A DNA stretch of 64,000 nt. It comes from Escherichia ruysiae (GTDB lineage: Bacteria; Pseudomonadota; Gammaproteobacteria; Enterobacterales; Enterobacteriaceae). Shown here in pieces: positions 47,091 to 56,990 of this stretch. Each line of letters starts with the position of its first letter. Position 1 is the first letter of the stretch. The stretch covers positions 1,736,001 through 1,800,000 of the forward strand of contig NZ_JAVIWS010000001.1 of the NCBI RefSeq assembly GCF_031323975.1. The letters are read 5' to 3'. Position numbers and translations under genes: made by a program. The notes under the pieces are model-generated. The model had not been told where the DNA came from. It did no database searches and saw nothing but the letters and a program-made list of their open reading frames with translations.

Positions 47091-49719
47091 TTTTATTTCC
47101 CTCACAATCAATGCACTGACAACCAACGTCATGGAATGACATATCTGAAAATGTTGAACAATGAATTCTGTCTACAATATTCTCACTATCGTACCAATAA
47201 TCACTTTGGATCATTTCAAATTCAAAGGACTCATTCGGATTTGATGAATAAACCGGGACTGTTTCACCATTCTCGTCTGTTCTACCAAATAATTTTTGGC
47301 CATTACTCAATGTGAGCAAATACGCTGCAGCTGCTACAGGTGCCCCAGAATCAGAAGAGGCTTTAAACTTTCCACTATATCCAGATGGAAACTGAGGCAT
47401 AACACTACTCATGCTTACGCTCCCCATTTTCTGAGCATTAACACATTTCCACAGAATATTACCTTCACAGCCCAGAATAATATTTTTACCCTGCAACTGA
47501 ATGAACGACCCGTCCAGATTTTTCAGCACGACATCTTTCGCGGCGGTGATTTCAACCCCTCCCTCTGTACTGGTCACGGTCACATCTTTTTTCGCTGCCG
47601 CTTCCAGCGCATCATCCTGCGCCTGGATTTCAACCTTTCCCTTCGCGGCGAACAGTTTCATCCCCGTCTTACAGGCCAGCATACTGATGGCTTCACCCGC
47701 TGCCACCGTAAAACGTTTCAGTGCACTGATATCCGTATTCTGTCGGGACATTATCCCCACGCTGGCACTGCCCGAGGAAACGCGCACACTTTCCGGACTG
47801 CTGATGCTGATGCCTTGCGGTGCATTCAGGACCATCCCCGGCTGTGCCAGGTCCGTCAGGGCATCCGTCAGCATTTTCTGACTCCGGATATCCGCCGGAT
47901 ACGCCTGCGCTGTTTCTGCCGCATCTGACAGACTCCGGGCAATACTCAGGGCATTTTCCAGCTGGGCAATTGCCTCCTGCATTGACAGCATCCTGTCGCC
48001 GGCAAATGCCTGTTTATCGGCGGTGATAAATACCCCTGCCCCACCACGAATGGATATATGCCTGTCCGTGCGCAGCTCTGCCCCTTCCCCGCGCAGTTCA
48101 CGGGAGGCATCCACGTTATGCCCCAGATTCAGCTGCGTCTTTCCCCCGTACTCCGTACTGAGCTTGATATGCTCCTCACCGCACCTGTCCTCCATCCGCA
48201 GTTTGTTCAGGCCGGCTGTGCGGATTACATTGCGCGTGTTGTTGGCTTCGGTGACGGGGTCTGCGTGGCGCGAGTCGTGCAGCGCATGGGCGATATACGG
48301 CCGGTCCGGGTCGCCTTCATGGAACGCGATGGCAACCTCCGTCCCCTGTATCAGCGGGAAGTGAAAACCGTATTTATCCCCGCCGTACGGTCTGGCAAAG
48401 CGCACCGGCATACTTTCCATGCCCTGACCTTTGTCGTCACGGTCGGCATCGAACTTCACCCGGTACATCCCCGACGCATCCTGCCACGCGTGGATATCGT
48501 TGTCCCTGGCGCTGGTCACCCGCGCCGTCATTGTCCCGCTCACCACCGGCCGTTTTTTAGCCGCCGGGCGCCAGCAGCGGTTTTCGTAATACGGCATCCC
48601 TTCCCACGTCACGGTCAGGGCATCCTTACGGCTCGCACTGTAAACCGTGCGGATAATCACAATACCGTTGTCCGTTTCTGACGGCAGGGTCGGCGGAACA
48701 GCCCGTTCACTGATGGTCAGCACCTGAGCCGGGGAAAGCCGGGCATCATTACTGCTGCCGCTGACCATTGTCTGCCCGGACAGAAAGCGTTCATGCTCAA
48801 GCCGCGCCCAGAAATTGCCGGTTTCCGCCGCCGGGGTGATTTTGTCGCCCCGTTCAAGATGACGCGGCAGGTAATGGTACACATCACCGTAGGTGTTCCC
48901 TTCCCCGTCGCCACGGGTCATGTCCGCCGGCACCGACGTCAGGATGTTCTGCGCTTCACGGTGATTGTAATCATCCGCCGTCACCGAACGCGCCACCACA
49001 TGATGCCGGACGTTAATCCCCCACACCGAATCCGCGCCATTGTCACTCATCCCCGACGGACTGCTGAGCGCCAGCGTTTTACCGAAGGTCCAGGCGCTCT
49101 GCCTGTCGGCAAAGTGCACCACTTCCGTCAGGGTGTCCGGCTGCAGGGTGAAAAAATAAAATATCCCCACTTCAGCCAGCAGGCGCTCAATAAACGCCAG
49201 GTCACTTTCCCGGTACTGGTTTATCTGCTCACGCTTCGGATAACCGGCTTTAAGAGTGAACTCATACTCCCAGCCTTTAAGACCATGCTCCTGCAGGACG
49301 ACGGTGACCACTTCCGGTACAGATTTATTGACGAAAAAACGGTGGGTGCGGTACTGCCTGCCCAGCAGGGACAGAAACGGCTCAATAATTATCCGGTACG
49401 TCGCCTGGTCACGTGAACCGCTGACACGACTGAAATCTGTCACCACCCCGTGCACCACTTTCTGCCCGCTCAGCCCCGTCAGTGGCCCGGTTCCCATGGT
49501 CAGCGTCGCCGGTTTACTCAGTAACTGCGATGCACTGATGTTCAGGTCTCTGCTGGTAAACAGAACGGTGTACTGATACAGCCCGCTCATGCACTCCTCA
49601 CCCCTGAAGGACTCCACATCCGGCGATGCGGTACAGGACGGAATATCCAGACGGTAGCGGTTCAGCCCGCCTTCAGTTAATGCAGACAGGGCGTTATTCA
49701 GCGTATCTGTCAGACTCAT
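47083..49719 (-). CDS. vgrG: T6SS spike protein VgrG (TssI) with C-terminal extension
   Basis: 878 residues from ATG (complement of 49717-49719, GGAG upstream). The gp27-like part covers about 1-370, the gp5-like OB fold follows (MYRVKFDADRDDKGQGMESMPVRFARPYGG near 430-465, then GTEVAIAFHEGDPDRPYI), and a beta-helical DUF2345 region with repeated strands runs to about 755. Beyond it lies an extension with a transthyretin-like look (AYLLTLSNGQKLFGRTDENG) and a Cys-rich end (DVGCQCIDCEGNKNE). The tail probably binds the downstream effector. An ATG 11 codons upstream is less likely. Confidence 0.93.
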   Translation of the reverse strand: MSLTDTLNNALSALTEGGLNRYRLDIPSCTASPDVESFRGEECMSGLYQYTVLFTSRDLNISASQLLSKPATLTMGTGPLTGLSGQKVVHGVVTDFSRVSGSRDQATYRIIIEPFLSLLGRQYRTHRFFVNKSVPEVVTVVLQEHGLKGWEYEFTLKAGYPKREQINQYRESDLAFIERLLAEVGIFYFFTLQPDTLTEVVHFADRQSAWTFGKTLALSSPSGMSDNGADSVWGINVRHHVVARSVTADDYNHREAQNILTSVPADMTRGDGEGNTYGDVYHYLPRHLERGDKITPAAETGNFWARLEHERFLSGQTMVSGSSNDARLSPAQVLTISERAVPPTLPSETDNGIVIIRTVYSASRKDALTVTWEGMPYYENRCWRPAAKKRPVVSGTMTARVTSARDNDIHAWQDASGMYRVKFDADRDDKGQGMESMPVRFARPYGGDKYGFHFPLIQGTEVAIAFHEGDPDRPYIAHALHDSRHADPVTEANNTRNVIRTAGLNKLRMEDRCGEEHIKLSTEYGGKTQLNLGHNVDASRELRGEGAELRTDRHISIRGGAGVFITADKQAFAGDRMLSMQEAIAQLENALSIARSLSDAAETAQAYPADIRSQKMLTDALTDLAQPGMVLNAPQGISISSPESVRVSSGSASVGIMSRQNTDISALKRFTVAAGEAISMLACKTGMKLFAAKGKVEIQAQDDALEAAAKKDVTVTSTEGGVEITAAKDVVLKNLDGSFIQLQGKNIILGCEGNILWKCVNAQKMGSVSMSSVMPQFPSGYSGKFKASSDSGAPVAAAAYLLTLSNGQKLFGRTDENGETVPVYSSNPNESFEFEMIQSDYWYDSENIVDRIHCSTFSDMSFHDVGCQCIDCEGNKNE

Positions 49720-49955
49720 AATATTGACTCCATGAGATAACCCGTTGTCCATGACGCTGTTACCGGCGGGCAGGTTGCGGGATTAAATAAGGGATTCAGC
49801 CGGTAAGAAAAAGAGTGATTATGGCTCCAGCCCAACGGCACTAATAATGACCTTTAATAACAACAGTCTCATTTCAAAATACCCAAATTTTTGCAGTACA
49901 AAATTATCAGCAATAATCCGTGCCTACTGTTCCATCGGATAATCACTTAGCTCCT

Positions 49956-52571
49956 TTAGCCAGGTTTAAACTCCAGTCCAATCCCTTCATCATCATTCCA
50001 GCCCAGCGTCAGCGAAATCGGCTTTTGTTTCGCCGCCATATGAACCAGCAATTGCTGACTCAGTACCGGCAAAATTTGCTGGTTGAGCAGGTTGTCGATA
50101 TTGCGCGCTCCGGTGTCCGGTAGCAGGCAGGCACTGGTCAAAGCGTCATACAGACCCTCATTAACATATGTGGTCAGGCCATAGTGACGATGCAAGCGCG
50201 TGCTGACCTGCAAGAGTTTCATTGCCACGATGGCACGCATCGCCGCTTCCGTTAGCGGTCGATAAATCACTGTCTGGAAGCGGGCAAGCAGCGCAGGCTG
50301 GAAGTGTTCGCGCAGGATCGGGCGCAGCAGTTCGTGCAGGTCGCCTTCACTGGCATCAGGCTGTTCATCAAGCAACTGCATCACATAGTCACTGCCAAGG
50401 TTTGAGGTCATCAGAATGACCGTATTGCGAAAATCGATTTCACGGCCTTCGCCATCGCGCATAAAGCCCCGATCAAAAACCTGATAGAACAGATTCATCA
50501 CGTCACGATGCGCTTTTTCGACTTCATCGAGCAGCACCACGCTGTACGGGCGCTTGCGCACCGCTTCGGTGAGGATGCCCCCCTGCCCGTAGCCGACGTA
50601 GCCCGGAGGAGAGCCTTTCAGTTGGGAGACGGTGTGCGGCTCCTGATACTCGGACAGGTTGATGGTAATCAGTGATTTTTCACCGCCGTACATGACGTCA
50701 GCCAGCGCCAGCGCCGTTTCGGTTTTCCCTACACCACTTGGGCCAACCAGCAGGAACACACCCTGTGGGCCATTCTCAGATGTGAGGCCTGTTTTCGCGG
50801 CACGCAGGCGCCGGGAGATGGCTTCAAGCGCCACATTCTGCCCGACTACGCGTTTGCCGATTTCGTTTTCCAGCGTCAGCAGTTCGATCTGCTCGTCTTT
50901 CATCAGCGACGACAGCGGGACGCCCGTCCAGTCAGCAATCACGGTAGCAACGGTACGCACATCCACATCGACTGAAAGTAACGGGTTGTTGTGCTGCATA
51001 CCGTTCAACTCCTGTTGCAGGGAGTACGTTTTACTCTGACGGGAAATGTCCTGGCGGCTTTCCAGCAGTTGTTCGGTAAGTTTCAGCTCCTGACCGTACC
51101 GGGTTTCCAGTTCGTTGAGTTCAACGCTGAAGGTGTTCTTTTCCTGTTCTATTGCCGTCAGGCGTTCACCGTAGTTTTGACTACCGACAGCCATGTCTTC
51201 CTGTAGTGCCTGCCTCTCCATTTCAAGAGCGGTGATCCGGGAACGGATACGGGTCAGTTGTTCAGGCACGGTGTCGAGACTCATGCGCACACGGGCGCTT
51301 GCGGTGTCGAGCAGGTCAACGGCTTTGTCCGGTAGCTGGCGGCCTGTGAGATAACGTCGGGAAAGCGTAACGGCAGCGCGAACCGCATCGTCGGTGATAT
51401 GCACATTATGGTGTCCGGCGTAGCGAGATTTCAGGCCACGCAGCATCAGGCAGGCGGTGTCATCGTCGGGCTCGTCCACTTTCACCATCTGAAAGCGGCG
51501 CTCAAGTGCGGCATCGCGTTCGAAAAATTGTTTGTATTCAGACCAGGTTGTAGCGGCGATGGTTCGTAATTCACCACGCGCCAGTGCCGGTTTCAACAGG
51601 TTGGCGGCATCCGCACCACCAGCCTGGTTACCCGCGCCAATGATAGTGTGCGCTTCATCGATAAACAGCAAAACTGGTACTGGTGACTGCTGCACTGCAT
51701 CAATCACGTTTTTCAGACGCTGTTCAAATTCCCCCTTCACACCCGCTCCTGCCTGCAGCAGACCGAGATCAAGAGTGCGTAGCACGACAGGTTTGAGCGA
51801 CTCCGGCACATTGCCTTCAGCGATTCTGAGCGCCAGCCCTTCTACCAGTGCCGTTTTACCGACACCCGGCTCACCGACCAGAATCGGGTTATTTTTTCGG
51901 CGGCGAGAAAGAATATCCACCATCTGGCGGATTTCAGTATCACGCCCAAATACTGGATCGATTTTGCCTTCGCGGGCTTTGGCAGTGACGTCGAGGGTAA
52001 ACTTATCCAACACGTTTTGCAGTGCCGGACTGAGTTCTCCCTCTTTTATCTCCGCGACAACGGGACTTCCAACAAACGCCAGCTCCGCTTCCTGTTGCAC
52101 TTCAGGACGCTCGTCTGACTGAGCATCCAGTAACGGACGCAGGCGTTCCAACTGACTCAGACCCAGGGTCAATAATGGCCACAGACCATCGCAACGCACC
52201 AGGTTCTGCTTATCAACCAGTGCCATCATCAGGTGATGACTTCGGATCTGTGCCTCACCCGCCAGTGAGGCAATCAGCCAGGCTTCTTGCATCAGCGTCT
52301 GGATGTTTTCTGAAAGCTGCGGACGACGGCGCACTGAGCGCGGTTGTTTGTCGAGCCAGCCAAGCAAATCCTGCCAGAGGCTGTCCATGTCCCACTCGTA
52401 GCGACGAGCCAGCACAGTGAGATCGCCCTCGCCCTGCTCCAGCAATTTCAGCAGCCAGTGCTCCGGCAGAATTTCCGTATGCGCACGGGTCTGGCAGAGC
52501 GAAGCCGCCCCTTCCATCGCACGGGCACAGTAAGGGTTCAAACGTCGCAGCAGGATGGCTGGATTTTCCAT
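49956..52571 (-). CDS. clpV: T6SS sheath-recycling ATPase ClpV (TssH)
   Basis: 871 residues of the ClpB/ClpV AAA+ family. An N-terminal Clp_N domain (1-150) binds the contracted sheath; Walker A motifs are VGEPGVGKT near 232-240 and VGPSGVGKT in the second ring, with Walker B VLLFIDEAH and VVLLDEVEKAH. The middle coiled-coil region is near 410-520. ClpV disassembles contracted TssB/TssC sheaths with ATP. ATG at the complement of 52569-52571 follows AGAGAGAA; an in-frame GTG ten codons upstream is weaker. It follows hcp after a terminator. Confidence 0.97.
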   Translation of the reverse strand: MENPAILLRRLNPYCARAMEGAASLCQTRAHTEILPEHWLLKLLEQGEGDLTVLARRYEWDMDSLWQDLLGWLDKQPRSVRRRPQLSENIQTLMQEAWLIASLAGEAQIRSHHLMMALVDKQNLVRCDGLWPLLTLGLSQLERLRPLLDAQSDERPEVQQEAELAFVGSPVVAEIKEGELSPALQNVLDKFTLDVTAKAREGKIDPVFGRDTEIRQMVDILSRRRKNNPILVGEPGVGKTALVEGLALRIAEGNVPESLKPVVLRTLDLGLLQAGAGVKGEFEQRLKNVIDAVQQSPVPVLLFIDEAHTIIGAGNQAGGADAANLLKPALARGELRTIAATTWSEYKQFFERDAALERRFQMVKVDEPDDDTACLMLRGLKSRYAGHHNVHITDDAVRAAVTLSRRYLTGRQLPDKAVDLLDTASARVRMSLDTVPEQLTRIRSRITALEMERQALQEDMAVGSQNYGERLTAIEQEKNTFSVELNELETRYGQELKLTEQLLESRQDISRQSKTYSLQQELNGMQHNNPLLSVDVDVRTVATVIADWTGVPLSSLMKDEQIELLTLENEIGKRVVGQNVALEAISRRLRAAKTGLTSENGPQGVFLLVGPSGVGKTETALALADVMYGGEKSLITINLSEYQEPHTVSQLKGSPPGYVGYGQGGILTEAVRKRPYSVVLLDEVEKAHRDVMNLFYQVFDRGFMRDGEGREIDFRNTVILMTSNLGSDYVMQLLDEQPDASEGDLHELLRPILREHFQPALLARFQTVIYRPLTEAAMRAIVAMKLLQVSTRLHRHYGLTTYVNEGLYDALTSACLLPDTGARNIDNLLNQQILPVLSQQLLVHMAAKQKPISLTLGWNDDEGIGLEFKPG

Positions 52572-52716
52572 GAATTTCTCTCTTTGTCGGTTCCTGGACA
52601 CGCTACCGCCCCTCGCTGTTTCCCAGGAAGGAGACCAAAGCGCATACGGTCAGGCTGGCAGATTGTGGGTTCTTTGCTGAAAGCCCGTTGACTTCAGACG
52701 TTCAGCAAAAACGAAA

Positions 52717-52742
52717 AAGCGGACAGAGAAACTCTGTCCGCT
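52717..52742 (-). terminator. Terminator/attenuator after hcp
   Basis: AGCGGACAGAG and CTCTGTCCGCT, an 11-base perfect stem with a three-base loop, followed on the minus strand by TTTTCGTTTTT. It lies just after the hcp stop and inside the operon, so it should make hcp much more abundant than clpV and the genes beyond. Confidence 0.85.
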
Positions 52743-52748
52743 CGTGAC

Positions 52749-53240
52749 TTACGCGGTCGCGCGTTCGTTCCATGAATCGGAATGAATGATGTTGCCGTCT
52801 TTGTAGGTCCAGGTGATTTTTTCGTAGCGCAGTTCGATCTGCTCAAGGTGGTTGTGCTTCTCGAAAGAAGGATCTTTGATGTCGTGCATTACAGGGTTCA
52901 CCTTCACCACTTTCACGTTCTCAAGTTTGGTGTTGAAGTACTCGACCTCCTGACCCGCATCGTTAATTTTGTACCACTTGAATTCTGCAGACTTGAGGGT
53001 CTGTCCGGTGGTCACCGCCTTGTACAGATATGGGCTGGAGGAATCGATTTCCTTGGTAAACAGGAACGGAGTGTGGATTCGGGTGCCGGTCAGCTTGCCT
53101 GTGTTGTTATCGGTCGGGATGTACAGGTTGTGTTCCTGAGCCACCACTTCGATGCTGCCTTCACGATCCTGAACGTCCACAGACCCTTTGATGTCCGCGC
53201 CGCCATCGTCCTTCAGCCAAAGATAAACAGGAATTGCCAT
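52749..53240 (-). CDS. hcp: T6SS tail-tube protein Hcp (TssD)
   Basis: 163 residues from ATG (complement of 53238-53240), beginning MAIPVYLWLKDDGG, the usual Hcp start. Hcp forms hexameric rings that stack into the inner tube and can carry small effectors; no toxin domain is fused here. The 36 codons upstream in the same frame lie within the preceding gene and are not used. The AGAGAG ribosome site and the following terminator fit high expression. Confidence 0.96.
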   Translation of the reverse strand: MAIPVYLWLKDDGGADIKGSVDVQDREGSIEVVAQEHNLYIPTDNNTGKLTGTRIHTPFLFTKEIDSSSPYLYKAVTTGQTLKSAEFKWYKINDAGQEVEYFNTKLENVKVVKVNPVMHDIKDPSFEKHNHLEQIELRYEKITWTYKDGNIIHSDSWNERATA

Positions 53241-53244
53241 GGAA

Positions 53245-54981
53245 TTACTCTCTATTATGTTGTGATGCGCCATCATCCTGCGATGACGCCAGGGTGTGAC
53301 CCGGTATCTGACAGGCATTAGCCTGTGATACCAGACTGATTTCGACACGGCGGTTTAGCGCACGGCCTTCCGGGGTGTCATTGGTTGCGAGCGGGCGACT
53401 TGCACCATAGCCCTGCACCGCAAAACAGCTTTCCGGCACGTCACCGGTGTCATGCATCCAGTCGCGCACCGCTTCGGCACGTTTCTGAGAAAGCGTCTGA
53501 TTTCGTTGTGCGTTGCCGGTGTTATCTGTGTGACCGGCGACCACAATCAGCCAGCCAGGCCTTGCCTTGACGCCCACCAGCGAATTAACCAGCATTTTGG
53601 TGGACCCGGCTTTCAGCGCCGATTTGCCGGAATCGAACAGCGACATGCTGTCAAGGCGGATAGTCTTCGGCTCCTGTACGATTTTTTTGATAACCGTCTG
53701 CGGTGACGGTGATAGTGATGGTGGTAGCGGCAAGTCATTCACGGCGGCTTCAACAGCAGGTATCAGACGCCCCCCCTGATACAACCCGAGGCGATAACGC
53801 AGAGGTTCACCGCGCCGCTGCCAGTCTTCCAGCAGTGCGCCATCAGCGCGCAGACGCTGCTGTGCCTGGAGTTTAGGCGTGAGAGGGGCGTCGGAGAGAC
53901 GGTGGTATAAGGCAAGATGGTCGCCGACATTGCGGATCAGACGCTGATTGTTAACCCAGGACGCCAGCATCGCCAGTGCAAGAAAAATGCCCCCCAGCAG
54001 CCCGGCATAGCGCCAGAACACCATCCGACGACTGACGCCACGACGACGCGGCAGCGCCGACAGCAGTAGTTCAGGCAACGGCAAAAGCTCACCGCTCTCC
54101 AACGTATCAGGCGGCAGCGCAGTAACAGAGGCAATGTGTTGTTGCCAGAGATTGCCGGCGAGACCGCTCACGGGAGCCATGCACAGCCCTTGTATACAGG
54201 GCTTCAGAGCTGGCAGTTCTCCCTGACGCTCCGACAGCAGACTGTTAACTGCGGTATTCAGCCAGGCAAGTCCACTGTCCAGCCATAGCACCTGGCTCAG
54301 GCGGGACAGCCACTCACCCGAAGTTGTTTCTTGAGCACAGTCGGTCAGTGACAAATTCCCCTGACCGGGTTGATATACCTGGAGTCCTGCCCGTTGGCTG
54401 ACAGTAGTAAACCAGACCGGCTCAGCTTCAACACAAGCGACTGGCGGTGACAGCCAGATAACGATCCACTGCGGCGGGAGTTGACCAAGTGAGATATGGC
54501 ATTGCGCAACAGCACGCTGCCAGCCACGCAGACTCTGGGTTAACTCCGCATCCGAGGTGTGGCGTTCGGGTAAGATCGCCAACAATATCGAGATCTGTGA
54601 CACCAGAGCCGGACGAATCTGACTCAGGTGTTGAGCCAACAATGGCAACTGCTCTGCATCTTTTACCCACAGATACCAGCCCTGACGGGTTTCACGATGC
54701 CGTGTCCCCGCAGCAAATAATGCGCTGTTATCGCCACACACCAGAATGACTGCACCCTGAAAATCTTCCGGTGGCAGAGACTCACCCACAATATCCCTGA
54801 GCGCCGGTGCCCGTATCAGTGATGTCCGATACTGACGCCAGAGCATTCCCCCACAGACCAAAATAATTAGCAGGCTGAATGCCACACGGCTCCCGACCGA
54901 CGGTGACCAGAATCCCAGGATAAGCCACAGTGCCAGTACGCCCGCCAGGACGGTTAACAGACTCCGGTAAACATCACGCAT
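53245..54981 (-). CDS. OmpA-domain T6SS membrane anchor (TagL-like)
   Basis: 578 residues. Two hydrophobic helices near 6-25 and 32-48, a third near 328-348, and a C-terminal OmpA-like peptidoglycan-binding domain from about 445 (MSLFDSGKSAL, VVAGHTDNTGNAQRNQTLSQKRAEAV, then GRALNRRVEI). Such proteins (TagL) tie the TssJLM membrane complex to the cell wall; TagL usually has three spans and the OmpA domain, as here. It lies 3 bases after tssL and just before hcp. Confidence 0.85.
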   Translation of the reverse strand: MRDVYRSLLTVLAGVLALWLILGFWSPSVGSRVAFSLLIILVCGGMLWRQYRTSLIRAPALRDIVGESLPPEDFQGAVILVCGDNSALFAAGTRHRETRQGWYLWVKDAEQLPLLAQHLSQIRPALVSQISILLAILPERHTSDAELTQSLRGWQRAVAQCHISLGQLPPQWIVIWLSPPVACVEAEPVWFTTVSQRAGLQVYQPGQGNLSLTDCAQETTSGEWLSRLSQVLWLDSGLAWLNTAVNSLLSERQGELPALKPCIQGLCMAPVSGLAGNLWQQHIASVTALPPDTLESGELLPLPELLLSALPRRRGVSRRMVFWRYAGLLGGIFLALAMLASWVNNQRLIRNVGDHLALYHRLSDAPLTPKLQAQQRLRADGALLEDWQRRGEPLRYRLGLYQGGRLIPAVEAAVNDLPLPPSLSPSPQTVIKKIVQEPKTIRLDSMSLFDSGKSALKAGSTKMLVNSLVGVKARPGWLIVVAGHTDNTGNAQRNQTLSQKRAEAVRDWMHDTGDVPESCFAVQGYGASRPLATNDTPEGRALNRRVEISLVSQANACQIPGHTLASSQDDGASQHNRE

Positions 54982-54984
54982 CCT

Positions 54985-55638
54985 TTACCCCGGCCTGACC
55001 GTCTGACTCACCAGTTCGGTGAGGGAGGAAGAGAAGAAGTACCACAGCGCAGCCAGTACTGCCGCCCCGATAATCCAGGAAAGCCAGTACAGTCGGCGAC
55101 CGCTGCGCAGACTGGATACCCTGGCGACAATCGGCGCATCCTGAGCAAGCGTAAAAGCGGGCACTCGTTCCCCCAGCGCACGCACCACGTCTTCACGACG
55201 TTCGTCATTCTGCGCCCGGTACTGTCCGACAAATCCCAGTTGTAAAGTACGGTACATACAGGTCAGCACGGCCATGTCCGGTGCGGACTCTTTCAACAGG
55301 TTGCGGATACGCTCCCATAACACCTCACCTGCGTTCAAAGTACCGAAGAAATGCGCCTGCAACGGATCACGGCGCCAGGCCAGATAACCATCGTCAGAAG
55401 TGCCCCGATTGAGAACGCTTTCATCCAGCAAGGCGCACAGCGCGTATACCATGTGCTCCTGGCTGCTATCACTGTAGCCCGCATCCGAAAGCGATTTGCG
55501 CGCTTCCTGAACCAGACGACAGGCCCGGCGATAAAGCCCGTCCCCGTCCCGAACTTCTTGCCCGCCGCGTAGCTGGCTGGCCATCAACCAGCCTGGATAG
55601 AAAATCTGTTCAATCTGGCTGAGACTGGAATTATTCAT
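54985..55638 (-). CDS. tssL: T6SS inner-membrane protein TssL (DotU)
   Basis: 217 residues of the DotU family: a cytoplasmic helical domain (YRRACRLVQEAR, then ALCALLDESVLNRG near 66-80, HFFGTLNAGEVLWERIRNL near 96) and a single C-terminal transmembrane helix at about 183-203. With TssM it forms the inner-membrane base that docks the baseplate through TssK. Its ATG overlaps the tssK stop by 4 bases. Peptidoglycan binding is supplied by the separate OmpA-type gene next to it. Confidence 0.94.
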   Translation of the reverse strand: MNNSSLSQIEQIFYPGWLMASQLRGGQEVRDGDGLYRRACRLVQEARKSLSDAGYSDSSQEHMVYALCALLDESVLNRGTSDDGYLAWRRDPLQAHFFGTLNAGEVLWERIRNLLKESAPDMAVLTCMYRTLQLGFVGQYRAQNDERREDVVRALGERVPAFTLAQDAPIVARVSSLRSGRRLYWLSWIIGAAVLAALWYFFSSSLTELVSQTVRPG

Positions 55639-56972
55639 GCGCGTAACACCGCAAACAGTTCAAGTTTCACCTCCCCCAGTGAGCACGGGGTGTAAAAGGT
55701 ACAGCTACCCGCCTCCAGCATCGCCCGCGCCGCATCGGTACTCAGATCCAGAGAGAAGAACTGGTTTTCAAGGCGCAGAGGGATCGCCGCAGGCACATGG
55801 CTGAGTGGTTTTATAACCATGCCACTCAGCGCCACGTTCACGACATCTGAGACGTCATTGAGACTGCCCGCCTTACAAAGCTGCGGGAATTTCACTTGCA
55901 GCTCGTGATTCGGCATGGAGGAGCGAACGGAAAGATAGAAATCAGCCCCTTCACGCAAGCGGGCATCATGCAGCGATCCTTTCCAGAACTGATCGGCATG
56001 ATCCAGTTGAATACTGATAACCCGGGAGGGCAGACTGGCTTCCAGCAATTTATCGAGCAGAGCCAGCAACGGCGGGAACACTCGTTCAGGCGTATCATGC
56101 TGATAAACAGGAATATCACTGGCATCGTGCTCCAGTGAAAACGTCAGCAGGCTGCCTGCCAGGCGGGTCAATTCACGGTAGAGCAACTCCGGGTGGCGTC
56201 CCGGAGTCTGCATCAGTTCGGTCAGCACGGGCTCGGCGCTATTCAGGGCATTGAGTAGCCAGAACAGAGAAACATCAGCCACCGCAAAATCGGCCAGACG
56301 CTCGTTGCTTTCGCGACGCATCGCCATCAGACGCTTACGTCGTGCCTGCAGACGAACCAACAGATCGCTCAGTTCAGCCACAAGCAAAGGGCTTGCCGCA
56401 ATCGAGAGCATCGGCGGGATAAAAGGCGGATCACGATTCCACTGTCCCTGCGCATTACGTGCCAGACGAGCCACCGGACAAGTCAGGTAAGCGGTATTTT
56501 CCTGCGTAGATAAACGAAGCGTGACGGCATTACGCAAAATGGCCAGTTCACCACTTTCATGCCCGGCAAGCTCCTGAACCACTACGCGTTCAGATTTCCA
56601 GCGACGCGGGCGCTCACTGTCCTGACCATTATCCAGATTGCCACCACTGGCACTCAGCAAAGGCAGCGCCACAACGACTTCAACAACCTCAGAATCGTTT
56701 GCGACGGATAAATCACAGACCGGTGGAAGATTATCCGCCAGGTCAGTATCAACCATCGTGCCGTCCTGAAAACGTACCACCAGACGGGTAGCATTCAGGC
56801 GTGACAATACAAGGGCTGCGGTATCGAATTCAGCATTCACCACGCCCCAGGGATGGGAAATTCCCATTCCTGCAACAGTGTCGGCAATATGTTCGTCCCA
56901 GCGAGCCTGCTGCTGGAACTGTTGTGGGGCCAGCGCGGCCCCATCCTCCCAAAGTGGGCGAAAAATTTTCAT
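55635..56972 (-). CDS. tssK: T6SS baseplate adaptor TssK
   Basis: 445 residues with the TssK (VasE/ImpJ) N terminus: PLWEDGAALAPQQFQQQARWDEHI, and the conserved WGV close behind. The C terminus (GSCTFYTPCSLGEVKLELFAVLR) is also typical. TssK trimers connect the TssF/TssG wedges to TssL and TssM. It sits between tssC (18 bases away) and tssL (overlap). Confidence 0.95.
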   Translation of the reverse strand: MKIFRPLWEDGAALAPQQFQQQARWDEHIADTVAGMGISHPWGVVNAEFDTAALVLSRLNATRLVVRFQDGTMVDTDLADNLPPVCDLSVANDSEVVEVVVALPLLSASGGNLDNGQDSERPRRWKSERVVVQELAGHESGELAILRNAVTLRLSTQENTAYLTCPVARLARNAQGQWNRDPPFIPPMLSIAASPLLVAELSDLLVRLQARRKRLMAMRRESNERLADFAVADVSLFWLLNALNSAEPVLTELMQTPGRHPELLYRELTRLAGSLLTFSLEHDASDIPVYQHDTPERVFPPLLALLDKLLEASLPSRVISIQLDHADQFWKGSLHDARLREGADFYLSVRSSMPNHELQVKFPQLCKAGSLNDVSDVVNVALSGMVIKPLSHVPAAIPLRLENQFFSLDLSTDAARAMLEAGSCTFYTPCSLGEVKLELFAVLRA

Positions 56973-56990
56973 CCCTGATTTCCCCTCGCC

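Noticed and set aside
53241..53348. N-terminally extended Hcp of 199 residues.
   Set aside because: The extra 36 codons lie within the end of the OmpA-type gene; all Hcp proteins start close to MAIPVYL.
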